This document shows, one piece after another, positions 8,236 through 18,200 of a stretch of 29,949 bases of DNA. Numbering within the stretch: the first letter of the stretch is position 1; each line of letters begins with the position of its first letter. Location of the stretch: the IMG/VR virus record IMGVR_UViG_3300045973_000050, positions 1-29,949 of that record; one strand, given 5' to 3'. The notes under the pieces were generated by a model. The model was given only the letters and a program-made list of their open reading frames with translations. It ran no database searches and was not told the DNA's origin. Both the position numbers and the translations under genes were made by a program. Source of the stretch: a virus.

Positions 8236-9624
8236 ATGCGAGAGTTTGAACTCACTATCGACGAGTTGCAGAGAGGACTGAGCCCAGAGAAACTCCCTAT
8301 CAATTCACAGTTCCTTTACGAATGCTTAGGATTTAGGTGTGGAAAGGGTAGGTTAGAGTCTCATATACTATTGACTAACCCCCTCCCTGGTACAGTAGAT
8401 ATGTTCTACAACTGGCCCTTTCCACAGTTTATTACAGGTGAGAAATATAACTTTTTGATTGTTAGGGATACGGTTACTAATCAATGGGACTCTGTATATT
8501 TGATTAGTGCTGATCACCTTACAGTCACGCATATCTTCGACGTGGACGAGCTGACGTTTGGCAAAGGTACGCTGATGGAAGTGGCAGACTTCGGTGAGTA
8601 TGCCTTTATGACCAATGGAGTTATTATGATCTATTGGGACGTAGCTTTAAACGCCTGGCATCCGGTAATAGTTAGTGCCTACATCCCTATGATGAGAACT
8701 ATATGTAATTTCAAAGGGCAGGCTATTGGAGGGAATGTAGTAAGTTCTTGGTACGGCTGTGATAACTCATCTTATATATGGTCTAAGATTGGGGCAATGA
8801 ACTTTATACCGGAAGATGATAATGAGTCTGGGTATAAACGTTGTCCTTATGGAGGAGTAGTCCAGCATGTAAGGAGGTTAGGTGACTTTGTTGTCGGGTA
8901 CTCGTCCAAAGGCATTACCTTCATCTTCCCAGTCTCCGATCCAGTCCCTACATTTGGATTTAAAGAAGCTTGTAACATAGGCATAGTTAACCAAGGAGCT
9001 ATGAATGGTGACTTCAATCGTCAAGTATTTGTTGGTGAAGATTATATACTTCGAGAGGTTACTAAGGAAGGTGTTAAGGAACTTGGGTATCAAGATAAGA
9101 TTCAACAGTTGAGTGGGGAGGATGTTGTAGTAAGTTATGATCCGCAGAAGAAGGATTTCTATATTGGAAATAGTGAGAAGACTTTCTTATTGTCACCTTA
9201 TGGATTGACTGAGGTTTTGCAGCACCCTTCAGCAGTATGGAGGAGTAATAAACAGTCTTATATGTTACCAGAGGCAGTCGATTCAACTAGTCCAGTTATC
9301 TGCACTGAACCTTATGACTTTGGCTATCGAGGACAGAAGACTGTGTTCTCGATTGAGACAGATGCTCAGGTAATGTTAAGTCCAGAGGTGAGTATAGACT
9401 ACAGCAATCCAGTTAATTGGATTCTTACTGGGTTTAAACCTATCAACGATCAAGGTTGTGCAGCACTGATTGCTTCGAGTGATTCGTTTAGGTTTAGGTT
9501 AAGATTTGGAACCCTCTATGATTCGACTGTAGTTAGTTATATGAAGATACGTTATAAGATGACGGACTTAAGAGGAATGCGTGGAGTCTATGCACCACCT
9601 ACTAGTTTCCGAGGACAAAAATAA
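8236..9624 (+). CDS. tail nozzle/stabilisation-like structural protein
   Basis: 462 residues. The N-terminus (about 1-60) has the pattern LQRGLSPEKLPINSQFLYECLGFRCGKGRLE, typical of long podovirus structural proteins described as tail tube, nozzle or stabilisation proteins. The rest alternates short strands with turns (FNFLIVRD-like, YAFMTNG, FVVGYSSKGITFIFP, FYIGNSEKTFLLSPYG), consistent with a beta-propeller-like body. It comes after the adaptor gene, matching the usual order portal, adaptor, nozzle. Its TAA overlaps the next ATG as TAATG. The assignment rests on pattern and gene order. Confidence 0.6.
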   Translation: MREFELTIDELQRGLSPEKLPINSQFLYECLGFRCGKGRLESHILLTNPLPGTVDMFYNWPFPQFITGEKYNFLIVRDTVTNQWDSVYLISADHLTVTHIFDVDELTFGKGTLMEVADFGEYAFMTNGVIMIYWDVALNAWHPVIVSAYIPMMRTICNFKGQAIGGNVVSSWYGCDNSSYIWSKIGAMNFIPEDDNESGYKRCPYGGVVQHVRRLGDFVVGYSSKGITFIFPVSDPVPTFGFKEACNIGIVNQGAMNGDFNRQVFVGEDYILREVTKEGVKELGYQDKIQQLSGEDVVVSYDPQKKDFYIGNSEKTFLLSPYGLTEVLQHPSAVWRSNKQSYMLPEAVDSTSPVICTEPYDFGYRGQKTVFSIETDAQVMLSPEVSIDYSNPVNWILTGFKPINDQGCAALIASSDSFRFRLRFGTLYDSTVVSYMKIRYKMTDLRGMRGVYAPPTSFRGQK

Positions 9625-10070
9625 TGATTAATAAACTTTTACCAGATCAAGTTGCAACCTTCTGGCCTATCATCAAGTATGCGGTGGAAGAATCAGTTCC
9701 TCCTATAGTTGGAGAACAACCTGATAGGATGAATAGGATTCTCTCCTCAATGCTTAGTGGGAAGTTGGAAGTCTGGGCTTCATATACTAAGCCAGAGAAC
9801 AAATTCGAAGCTATCATGGTAACACAGTTCTTGTTCGATGAAGGTAGTGGAACGAAGAATTTGTTATTATATAGTGTGTATGGATACACTGCTATTACTG
9901 AGAAGTCATGGACTGAAGGATTTCATTATCTTGCAGAGTATGCAAAGGCTAACAACTGCTCAGCGCTGATAGCTTACTCAGCGAATCAAGATATAGTTAA
10001 CCTAGCCAAACAATACGGAGGGAATACAAGTTATACATTCCTTTCAATTCCGTTAAACGAGACACATTAA
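9624..10070 (+). CDS. GNAT-like acetyltransferase-fold protein
   Basis: 148 residues. It shows the layout of a GNAT fold: an N-terminal helix region (FWPIIKYAVEESVPP), a strand pair with a Trp (KLEVWASYT, FEAIMVTQFLF), a further strand (NLLLYSVYGY), a helix with AEYAKANNC, and a C-terminal ALIAYSANQDIVNLAKQYG segment like the usual 'neighbour residue' end of GNATs. The acetyl-CoA loop (Q/R-x-x-G-x-G/A) is not clear, so activity is doubtful. Such proteins are often found among tail and internal virion genes of podoviruses with unknown role. The stop TAA lies inside palindrome copy 5, which supplies the C-terminal Thr-His. Confidence 0.55.
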   Translation: MINKLLPDQVATFWPIIKYAVEESVPPIVGEQPDRMNRILSSMLSGKLEVWASYTKPENKFEAIMVTQFLFDEGSGTKNLLLYSVYGYTAITEKSWTEGFHYLAEYAKANNCSALIAYSANQDIVNLAKQYGGNTSYTFLSIPLNETH

Positions 10071-10084
10071 ATTTTAATGGGTCT
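10060..10084. promoter_or_regulatory. 25-bp palindromic element, copy 5
   Basis: Arms AGACAC and GGGTCT flank ATTAA-ATT-TTAAT. The TAA stop of the upstream gene is the TAA of the core, and the downstream GGAGG starts two bases after the element. Confidence 0.85.
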
Positions 10085-10095
10085 ATGGAGGTCTC

Positions 10096-11001
10096 ATGGG
10101 TAGTTCAGGTGGTGGTGGGAGTTCTGGAGCAGTAAGCCATTCAGCGTATTTGGAGACAGCGCATAAAGATTGGTTGGATAAAGCAGGTGTAGATACAATA
10201 GAAAAGTCTATAACAGAAGTTATGGACTCGGCATTAGGGAGTTCTCCTTGGACTGCGCTGACTGCATATAATCCAGATGTGGACATAGCAAGTTATGAAG
10301 CAGGAGTTACAGCATTTGCAGGAATTCTAGCTGGACTATCAGATACAGTTGACTGGGCTGCATTCTATGCGCAGGCTGCGTTGACTATTGATGGGATAGG
10401 TGATGTACAAATTGCATCAGATATCGCAGCGTTTCAGGCTCAATTAGATGACAATGTTACTACTCGAATCCTTCCGCGTTTTCGAAGGGGGATGCAAGAT
10501 ATCAATGCAGTAACTTCTTCAGCTTTTGCTATTGGCGAAGCTATCATCGAGGCATTTCAAGCAAGGGATGTGGCCAAGTATACCTCCTCACTCCGTATGG
10601 GTTTAGGTGATAAACGTCTTCAGGCCGTTGAGCAGATGATGAACTTAATGGCAAGAAGGGTAGGATGGAAAGAAAGTTATACAAAGATGTTGGTCGAGTC
10701 GAAGAGGATTAAGATCGTTGCGAAGAAGGAACAAATTGAGTCGGATGCGGCTATTGATGAGAAGGATGCCAAGTGGGACTTGGAAGTATTCCAGTATGGT
10801 GGGAATCTCATGGCGGCAATAGGTGGTGGAACAGCCATTCCGAACATGGCAGGAAAGAACCAGACCGCATCGGCAATAGGTGGAGCAATGACTGGAGCGG
10901 CTGCAGGTGCTATGATCGGCGCTCAGATGGGTGCTAGTGGTGGGCCTTATGGTGCAGCTGCAGGCCTTGTAATCGGAGCAGCTATCGGGATGATGAGTTA
11001 A
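10096..11001 (+). CDS. probable internal virion (ejection) protein with glycine zipper
   Basis: 301 residues. A Gly/Ser-rich start (about 1-14), then a helical body (about 20-230) with Ala-rich segments, and a C-terminal glycine-zipper region (about 245-301: GGAMTGAAAGAMIG, GGPYGAAAGLVIGAAIGMM). Glycine zippers insert into or span membranes. The location between tail-nozzle genes and two further long virion proteins matches the ejection-protein genes of podoviruses, which enter the host envelope with the DNA. No catalytic motif is seen. The role is inferred from composition and order. Confidence 0.6.
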   Translation: MGSSGGGGSSGAVSHSAYLETAHKDWLDKAGVDTIEKSITEVMDSALGSSPWTALTAYNPDVDIASYEAGVTAFAGILAGLSDTVDWAAFYAQAALTIDGIGDVQIASDIAAFQAQLDDNVTTRILPRFRRGMQDINAVTSSAFAIGEAIIEAFQARDVAKYTSSLRMGLGDKRLQAVEQMMNLMARRVGWKESYTKMLVESKRIKIVAKKEQIESDAAIDEKDAKWDLEVFQYGGNLMAAIGGGTAIPNMAGKNQTASAIGGAMTGAAAGAMIGAQMGASGGPYGAAAGLVIGAAIGMMS

Positions 11002-11016
11002 TAGGAGGATTTAAAT

Positions 11017-12246
11017 ATGGACAGTCAGTTGGCCTTAATGGCTATGAACTTAGGTGGTGGGCTAAGTAGATACGGACAAAATACTAACTCTGGTTCACCT
11101 TTGACAGAAATTAATAACCAAATGGTTCAAGGTATTACTACCCAGAATGCTGCGAAGAACCAGATGCAATTTATTCAGATGTTAAAGGAAGCATTTAACC
11201 CAGCTACAACATCTGAATTGAAAGCAGGTCCTAAAGGTCTAACGATGAGCCTTGACCCGAATTCAGAAATGATGAAGAATCTTCTTTCTGGCCCAGGTAG
11301 TAATGCTAGTGACTTCTATCAAGGTATAGGTGCAATGGGAAGTACTCCAGCACCTACGGCAGTTACTCCTACCCCAACCACAGGAGGCACCACACCTAAC
11401 CCTTTCGTCAGTGGTCAACCTAGTTTTTCTGCCTCAGACTTGGCTGGCCTAACACCGGAGATACTGGCAAGTAATCTTTCAGGGGCATTGAATGTAGTAG
11501 GGACGCAGAGTAAGTTAGGATTGGAAAGGGAGCAGTTGGCGAATAAGACTACTCAAGAACTATTCAATATGAAGTTGCAGATTGCCACACTTGCAGGCGA
11601 TCAAGCTTATAAGTCTAAGGTAATGGAAAATATAGAATCTGAGATATCTGCAAGGGCTAAAGACTACCCGCTTGGTGATACAGGTGTGATGGGTAGTGCT
11701 GCGGACTTCTTAGCTTATCAGAAGCTGTTGAAGGAGAATAATCCGACTGAGGTTAAGCTATATGAGTACGCAAAGAATCAAGGGTTCACTGGTAGTCTAC
11801 TAGACTTCAAAAACTCCGACAAGACAGGGCACCAGAAAGATTACGATGCAGCAGTTAAAAGTGGTTACAAGGGTGATTTTAATACCTGGATGTTAGACAT
11901 GGCTAAGGCTGGCGCGATTAATCTTGGAGCAAAAGTAGATGAAAAACGCGCTATGGGTGGAGTTGATAGGGAGAATGATATCCTTAAACCTAACTTTTAC
12001 CAGGGGATTGAGAAGGACCTATCGACTAGACTTAGGACCGATTGGAAGATGCCAAGTGAAGCTCCGACACTGGCTAAGCAGCATGGAATTAGTGAGGAAG
12101 CAGCAACTAAGGCTATACAACAAAGTCTAGTCCGTAGGGAAATGGATGCACAGATTAAGCAAGTGTATCCGAAAGCTACATGGGCTAAAGGTCAGGGTTG
12201 GATTGTAGATGGAAAGGTAGTCGTGAGGGATCCTTATGCCAAATGA
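11017..12246 (+). CDS. probable internal virion protein
   Basis: 409 residues with a strong AGGAGG ribosome site. The N-terminal part is Gln/Asn/Met-rich and helical (about 20-65), followed by a Pro/Thr/Gly-rich linker (about 108-135, with TPAPTAVTPTPTTGG) and a long helical, charged C-terminal half. Repeated YEYAKNQGFTGSLLDFKN and YDAAVKSGYKGDFNTWM segments (about 248-290) are two copies of a short sequence-structure repeat often seen in phage structural proteins. It probably works with its neighbours as an ejected or internal protein. Its end overlaps the giant gene by 11 bases. Confidence 0.6.
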   Translation: MDSQLALMAMNLGGGLSRYGQNTNSGSPLTEINNQMVQGITTQNAAKNQMQFIQMLKEAFNPATTSELKAGPKGLTMSLDPNSEMMKNLLSGPGSNASDFYQGIGAMGSTPAPTAVTPTPTTGGTTPNPFVSGQPSFSASDLAGLTPEILASNLSGALNVVGTQSKLGLEREQLANKTTQELFNMKLQIATLAGDQAYKSKVMENIESEISARAKDYPLGDTGVMGSAADFLAYQKLLKENNPTEVKLYEYAKNQGFTGSLLDFKNSDKTGHQKDYDAAVKSGYKGDFNTWMLDMAKAGAINLGAKVDEKRAMGGVDRENDILKPNFYQGIEKDLSTRLRTDWKMPSEAPTLAKQHGISEEAATKAIQQSLVRREMDAQIKQVYPKATWAKGQGWIVDGKVVVRDPYAK

Positions 12247-15200
12247 TTTCTTGGATTTAGGTACAGTTGCAGCGCCGACGGTTGAAGTGGGAGCGAACAG
12301 TTTCTTGGACCTCCCGAGTAAATCAGTAGATAGGTTTCCTACAACTCCAGATGCGCAGAAGGCATTGACATTGGAAGGGGAGTTTGGACTAGATGCGTTG
12401 AAGAAATCTAACCTTTCTAAGTTTAATGTAGTTGTACCCCCAGGAGTCGATCCAACTGTAATGGCAGAAGGGATTGTTAAGAATGGAGTGCCTGCTGTTG
12501 AGCCAAAGGTAGAGCCGAATAAGTACAATGATGCAGTCAGGCGGTATTACGAGACAGGCGAAAGTCCCTGGATGGCTCAGATGATTCCTGGACAGGGGTT
12601 GGATACAAGTATAATTCCTGGATCATATGACAAGGATGGAAATCTTACTGGACCTTCTATCAAATCACCATTAGGTCCAGAGCCTCCAGGTGGATATGAT
12701 AAACAAGGGAAACCATTAGATGAGAATGGTAAGAGGTATGTAGTCCCTTCAATGTCCGGTGAGATTGGAAAGGCTGTGTCGACGTTGTCGAGGCATATCT
12801 ATACCAAGGCTACAGCAGTGGCAGATGTTATTGGTACTCAGGTAGGTAACATAAGTGATGATTTGTTTAAGGCTTATGATAACTTAACCAAGACTAATCC
12901 GAATATGGCTAATGCGATTAAGGGGAATGCTATTGCACTGGAGACGATTGCTGCAACTGGATCTGGATTAGTTAATGCATTAGTTCATCCGCTTACTAAA
13001 CATACACAAGTAGCGTTAGGGAAGAGTGAAGAAGAGGCCACAGCATTTGCTAATAAGGCAGCAAGTGAGACTACCTATCAGCCGATTACAGAAGAGGGGA
13101 AGATATTAACTGAATCTGTGACAAAGGTACTTGGAATACCTTTTGAGTTGGCAGGGAAGTATATAGCGAAGCCGGCCAGGAAATTGTTTGAAGAGACAGT
13201 AGGTGACATAATCAAAGGTTATGGTGGAAGACCGGACATAGCTGGATCGTTGATCGAGGATATGTTGACGTTCTATTTTGGTGCTAAGGCGATTGGTAAA
13301 GGTCCGGAGATAGTTAAGGTTGCTACAGATGCAATCGGAGCAAAGAGGGTGGAAGGTTCGTTAGGATATACACCGTCAGTAGTACCACCGAAGACACCTT
13401 ATACAGGTACGGATTTTAAACCTATTATTCCTCCACCTGTTACTGGTGGTGAGGTTAAGACTGGTATTGCACCTGAGGATTTTTTATCTTTGCCTGAGAT
13501 CAAACCAGCCGATACAAAACCAATTGAGGTTAAATCTGAAGTTATACCTGAGGTTGTTAAAGATCCATTACAAGCAATGGTTGAGAAAGCCCAGGCAAAG
13601 ATAGACGAAGTTGTCAAGACTCAAGCAGATTTAGAGGCGGCTAAGACTGCGGTGGCTGAGACACCAGTTGAAGATGTGATTGCTGAGGAGTTGAAAGTTA
13701 AAGGGGAGAAGATACAGGAGATTCGAGATGGAGTGACTGACCAGACCGATCAAAAATTAATGGATCTTGTCGATGAAGATAAGTTAGATATTAGTGCGTT
13801 GGAAGAAGCGTTTCCAGAGGGTAAAGTAGACGCATTAAAAATTAATGAGACTAAGCCTGAAATAGTTAAAGAACCTAAATATGCCACACCTGAACAGGTT
13901 AAAGATTCACGTGTTACTGACCAAGCGATTGATATAGTAGCAGACAAAGTACCTGATGATATGCTTAATGGTGTAGTAGATAGGATATACAAAGCATATG
14001 AAAGAGAAGATATGTTATTGGAAGTAGATCCAGATGGAACTATGTTTAATAACTTGGATAATGCAGGAAAGAGAAAGATCATTAAAGACTTCTCAGACGC
14101 TAATGGAGAAGATTTTACATTGATGCAGAGGGTGTTTAGCGACTTGTTACCGAATAAGAAACAGAAGAGGATAGGGAATAAGAAAAAGAGAGAACCTATT
14201 ACCGAACTCGATGAACAACTTGGAACGCCTGGCCCGGAGTTACTTCAGCCCTCCAATCCTAAACATCCCTTTCGTGACAGCAATGTAGAGTACACTAATA
14301 CAATGAGTAAGATGTTTAAGGAAAAGTTACAAGGTGCAGGGAGGAGTATTGAAGTTTATACAAGGTATGCGATTAATGAAGTTAACAGATACCTCAATGG
14401 TGAAGACGTTAATATTGAGAAGGTTAGAGAAGTTCTAAGTGACCTTTCCTCCAAAGCCGAAGAGGCACGTAATCAGTTTGATCGCACTGATGATTTTGTT
14501 GCTTGGCAGAGAAATGTAGGGGAGGCAGCCAAGTGGGCGAGAGGAACTAATAGGGTTAGTAGTCCACAGAATGGAACTAAATTCATGATGGGAGTAGATC
14601 CAACTGATATAGTTAAAGTAGTAAACTATATGAAACAAAAACTTATAAAATCATTCTCGTCAGATAAGACACTTAATACATCTGGATATATCTTTGATGA
14701 TGGAAGAACTAGTAACTTAACACGGAAGATTAAGGGTGGTTATGAATCTATCCCACATGAAGCAGCTTTAGTGGATAAGTTAAATGATTTTGATAGGGAT
14801 GTGATTAGTTCTATTCTTAGTGGGGAAGTGAAAGATTTTATATTAGACGATTATCTAAAACAAAGTGGTACTGTAAGATATGTGAGAGAAGAAAACAACC
14901 ATATAAGTATTCAACTTGGTAAGCGACCTACAGAAAAACAAATGCAGATTATTGAAGATAGCCTACCACTTAATAGTAGGATTACAGTAGACTCTCCAGT
15001 AGGTCAGCAGACTATTGATAGTGAGATATTTAGAATATTTATTAACTCTCAGTTTAATCAATTAGACCAATTAAAAATTAATGGGTCTGGAGGGACTCAG
15101 TTAAATATGATGATTCCTGTGGATCAGATACCTGAGATGGTTAAGGATGTTTTGAAAGGGATTAAAGCTGCAGTAAAGCCTTTTAGTTCTGGTGGTAATG

Positions 15201-18200
15201 CTGTAGAAATATTTAAGGATTATCAGAATAGTCTCTATCGTAACAAAGAAGTCTTCGACAAAACTGGTTATTGGTTAGGAAAAGATGGAAAGTGGAGATA
15301 TGAGATTAAGGACGAAAGAGTGCATAATGAAACTTATCTTAATAGTACAGGAGAGTCTAATAGTGTAAATCACAGATTATACTTAGACATAGATGAAGTA
15401 GTGCACAGCCCTGAGTTGTATAAGGCTGTTCCAGAAGCTAAACAGATAAAGATAAGAGTTAATAAAGATTTAAATGCTGAAGGGACTTACTACTCAGATA
15501 GAAAGACTATCGAGATTAGAAAGTTTAATGAAGATACTATTATTCACGAACTTCAACATGCAGTTAATGATATAGTAGGGAGTAAGTTTAAAGGGACTAA
15601 TCCAAAAGCCCAAGAGAGGGTGAAGATATACGAAACTCTAAGTGAGATGAGAGACAAAGCAAAAAATGCTTCAGTACAGTTAGATATCGACAACGCACTT
15701 GAACAGTTAAATAAAGGTAAGAAAGAAACTATTTATTCAATTACTAAAGATATAGAAATGAATGCCTTTGGAACTGGTGATTATCAGACTATTATTGATC
15801 TGATCCATAAGCACTTTGAAGATACTGGCACCGATCGCTACATGAAAAACCCTGGTGAGATGGAAGCTAGGCTCGCGAGTAAGAGAATGGAGATGAGTGC
15901 GGAGCAGAGGAAGAAAACTCCTCCATGGGAGACGTTGGATAAGATGCTTGCTGATGAAGGATTTATCTCTCCTATTGATTGGGAAGATGGAAAACCTTAC
16001 TTTCCCACTAGGGGAACAGTCGGTCACAATCTCTACATGGGCATAGATCCTACTCGTATCAAGCAGATGTTCAAAGGCTTTCATGGTACAAGTAGTAAAT
16101 ATATCAAACCAGAAGATATGGTTGGTAAGTATCTTGAACCTAAAAGCCTCAAGCGTATAGTTGAAGATACTCTAGACGAACTTAAACTCTTTGGTGATGA
16201 GAGGAAAAAAGCTAAAGAGAAAATCTATGCAGAAGACTACTTTGATATGTCTAGAGACCCAAAGAAGTATGATTTGGAAGGTAGTGGCACTAGGCCCTTT
16301 GATAAACAAGGAGAAGTATACACAGCTAAGGATTTTGAGGACGCTGCAGACTATGCAAATTGGGCTGGAGAAGCATACGATAATGCCTTACTTGCATTAG
16401 CAGATGATTCTCCACTGGGAAAGCGAGCTAATGATATATATGAGAAGAATAGGTCTGCAACTCCTTATGTACTGGAAGTAGCATTTGATAAGCCTCTGAA
16501 AGAAGGAGATAATATTTCTAATAACCCAGTTAAAGTAACTGGAGTATTTGATCAGAAAGGAACTAGACTATTTTCTGGGGTAGATCCTACTCAAATCCCT
16601 GAAGCGACTCGAAGGATTATAGAAGGTGCAAAGAAACTTGCGGCTTATACTAATCAAGCAAGAGGGATGAAGGAGTGGAAACCTGCAGCGGCAGCGAAGA
16701 TGTTAAGGGAAGAGTTTAATCGTTCCTTTATTGACCGATCAGGTAATATCCGACAGAGACTATTGAGTGAGTTGGGAGATCAAGGATATGAAATAGTACA
16801 GAAAATGTACTTGAGCAAAGGTGCGAGTTCTCTCGCCGCACAACAGTTGAAGCAGATGAGAGGGGAAGTCTATGATGGGTTGAAGGGTAATGAGAGGAGA
16901 GTTCTAGATAATCTAATTCTAGCCGATCGTATGCTTGACATATCCAAGTATAAGACTGCTAAAGAATTTAAGTTTCCCGAAGGGTTGAGTCCGATTGAAG
17001 CTGCTGCGTATAATGAGTTGTTTCAATTCACCGAGAAGTTAACCGGAGAACAGGCGTCCCTCTTACGTGATCGAGCTAAGGCCTACTTCGATTGGATGAA
17101 GAAGCCATTGAAGGATATGTTGGATGCTGAGTTGATAAGCGAGCAAGAGTTTAATGATCTATCAAGTCACAACTACCGTCGGATTAAATTAGTAGATGTA
17201 TTCGACAAGCGATCTGTTTCCAAGACCGGTAAGACTAAACGTACGGTCTATGATTCAGGTGTGGAGGCCTTGTCCCGTGGACGAGATACAGATATCTTCG
17301 AGCCGAGTTCTGAGGTAATGGCATTGGAAGTATTCAATAGGGCTTATGGACGAATCTTGAATAACGGAGCTAATAGGACTCTACTTGACCTTGCCAGGCA
17401 AGATAGAACTAATCCATTTGTTCGGGTTAAGGAAACTCCAAAGGATGGAATCCCCACTGGATGGGATCGAGTGTTTGTGTATGAGAAAGGTGAACGTAAA
17501 GCACTTTACCTATCACCTGAAATGTCAAAGGAATGGATAACGAATAGTCCAGAGATGAGCTATAAGATGAGTCAGTTTCTTAGGTATGCAAGTGGGAGTC
17601 CTGTATTGAGAACCTTTGCGACCGGAATCAACTGGGGATTTGCACTTGCCAATTTACCCAGGGATATAATGCATATCTGGTATGCAGCTAGGACATTCCA
17701 AGATGGGAAGTGGAATCCTGTGTACAGTTCTAACATTCCAGTCTATGGGTTGCAGATAGGACATGATATAGGTAGTGTGTTTTCAGATGCTGTATTACGT
17801 AAAGGGAGGTATCAAGACTATATTAAAGAAGGTGGAGGGATGGAGTTCTTGGTGCATCAAGGCCGCCTAATGCAGCGTGGGAGACATATAGAAGGTGGAC
17901 TTGATAAAGTCATGGATTTCCTAGGTTACTTTGGCGAAACGTCAGAGATCATGATTAGGTTAGCGATTCGTGAACGAGTACTTCGTAATGGTAAGAGTAG
18001 TCAAGAAGCTACGTTTGTTGCTAGAGACTACATGGATTTTGGTCAGGGTGGTGGGTTAGGTAAGGCACTTGATAATGCTTTTCCTTATCTTAATGCAAGT
18101 ATACAAGGTACAAGGGGATTGTTTAGAGCGTTTAAAGATAATCCGTTACAGTCTACGTATAAGACTGCGCAGTTCGCAGCGTTAGTAACTGGGCTTTATA

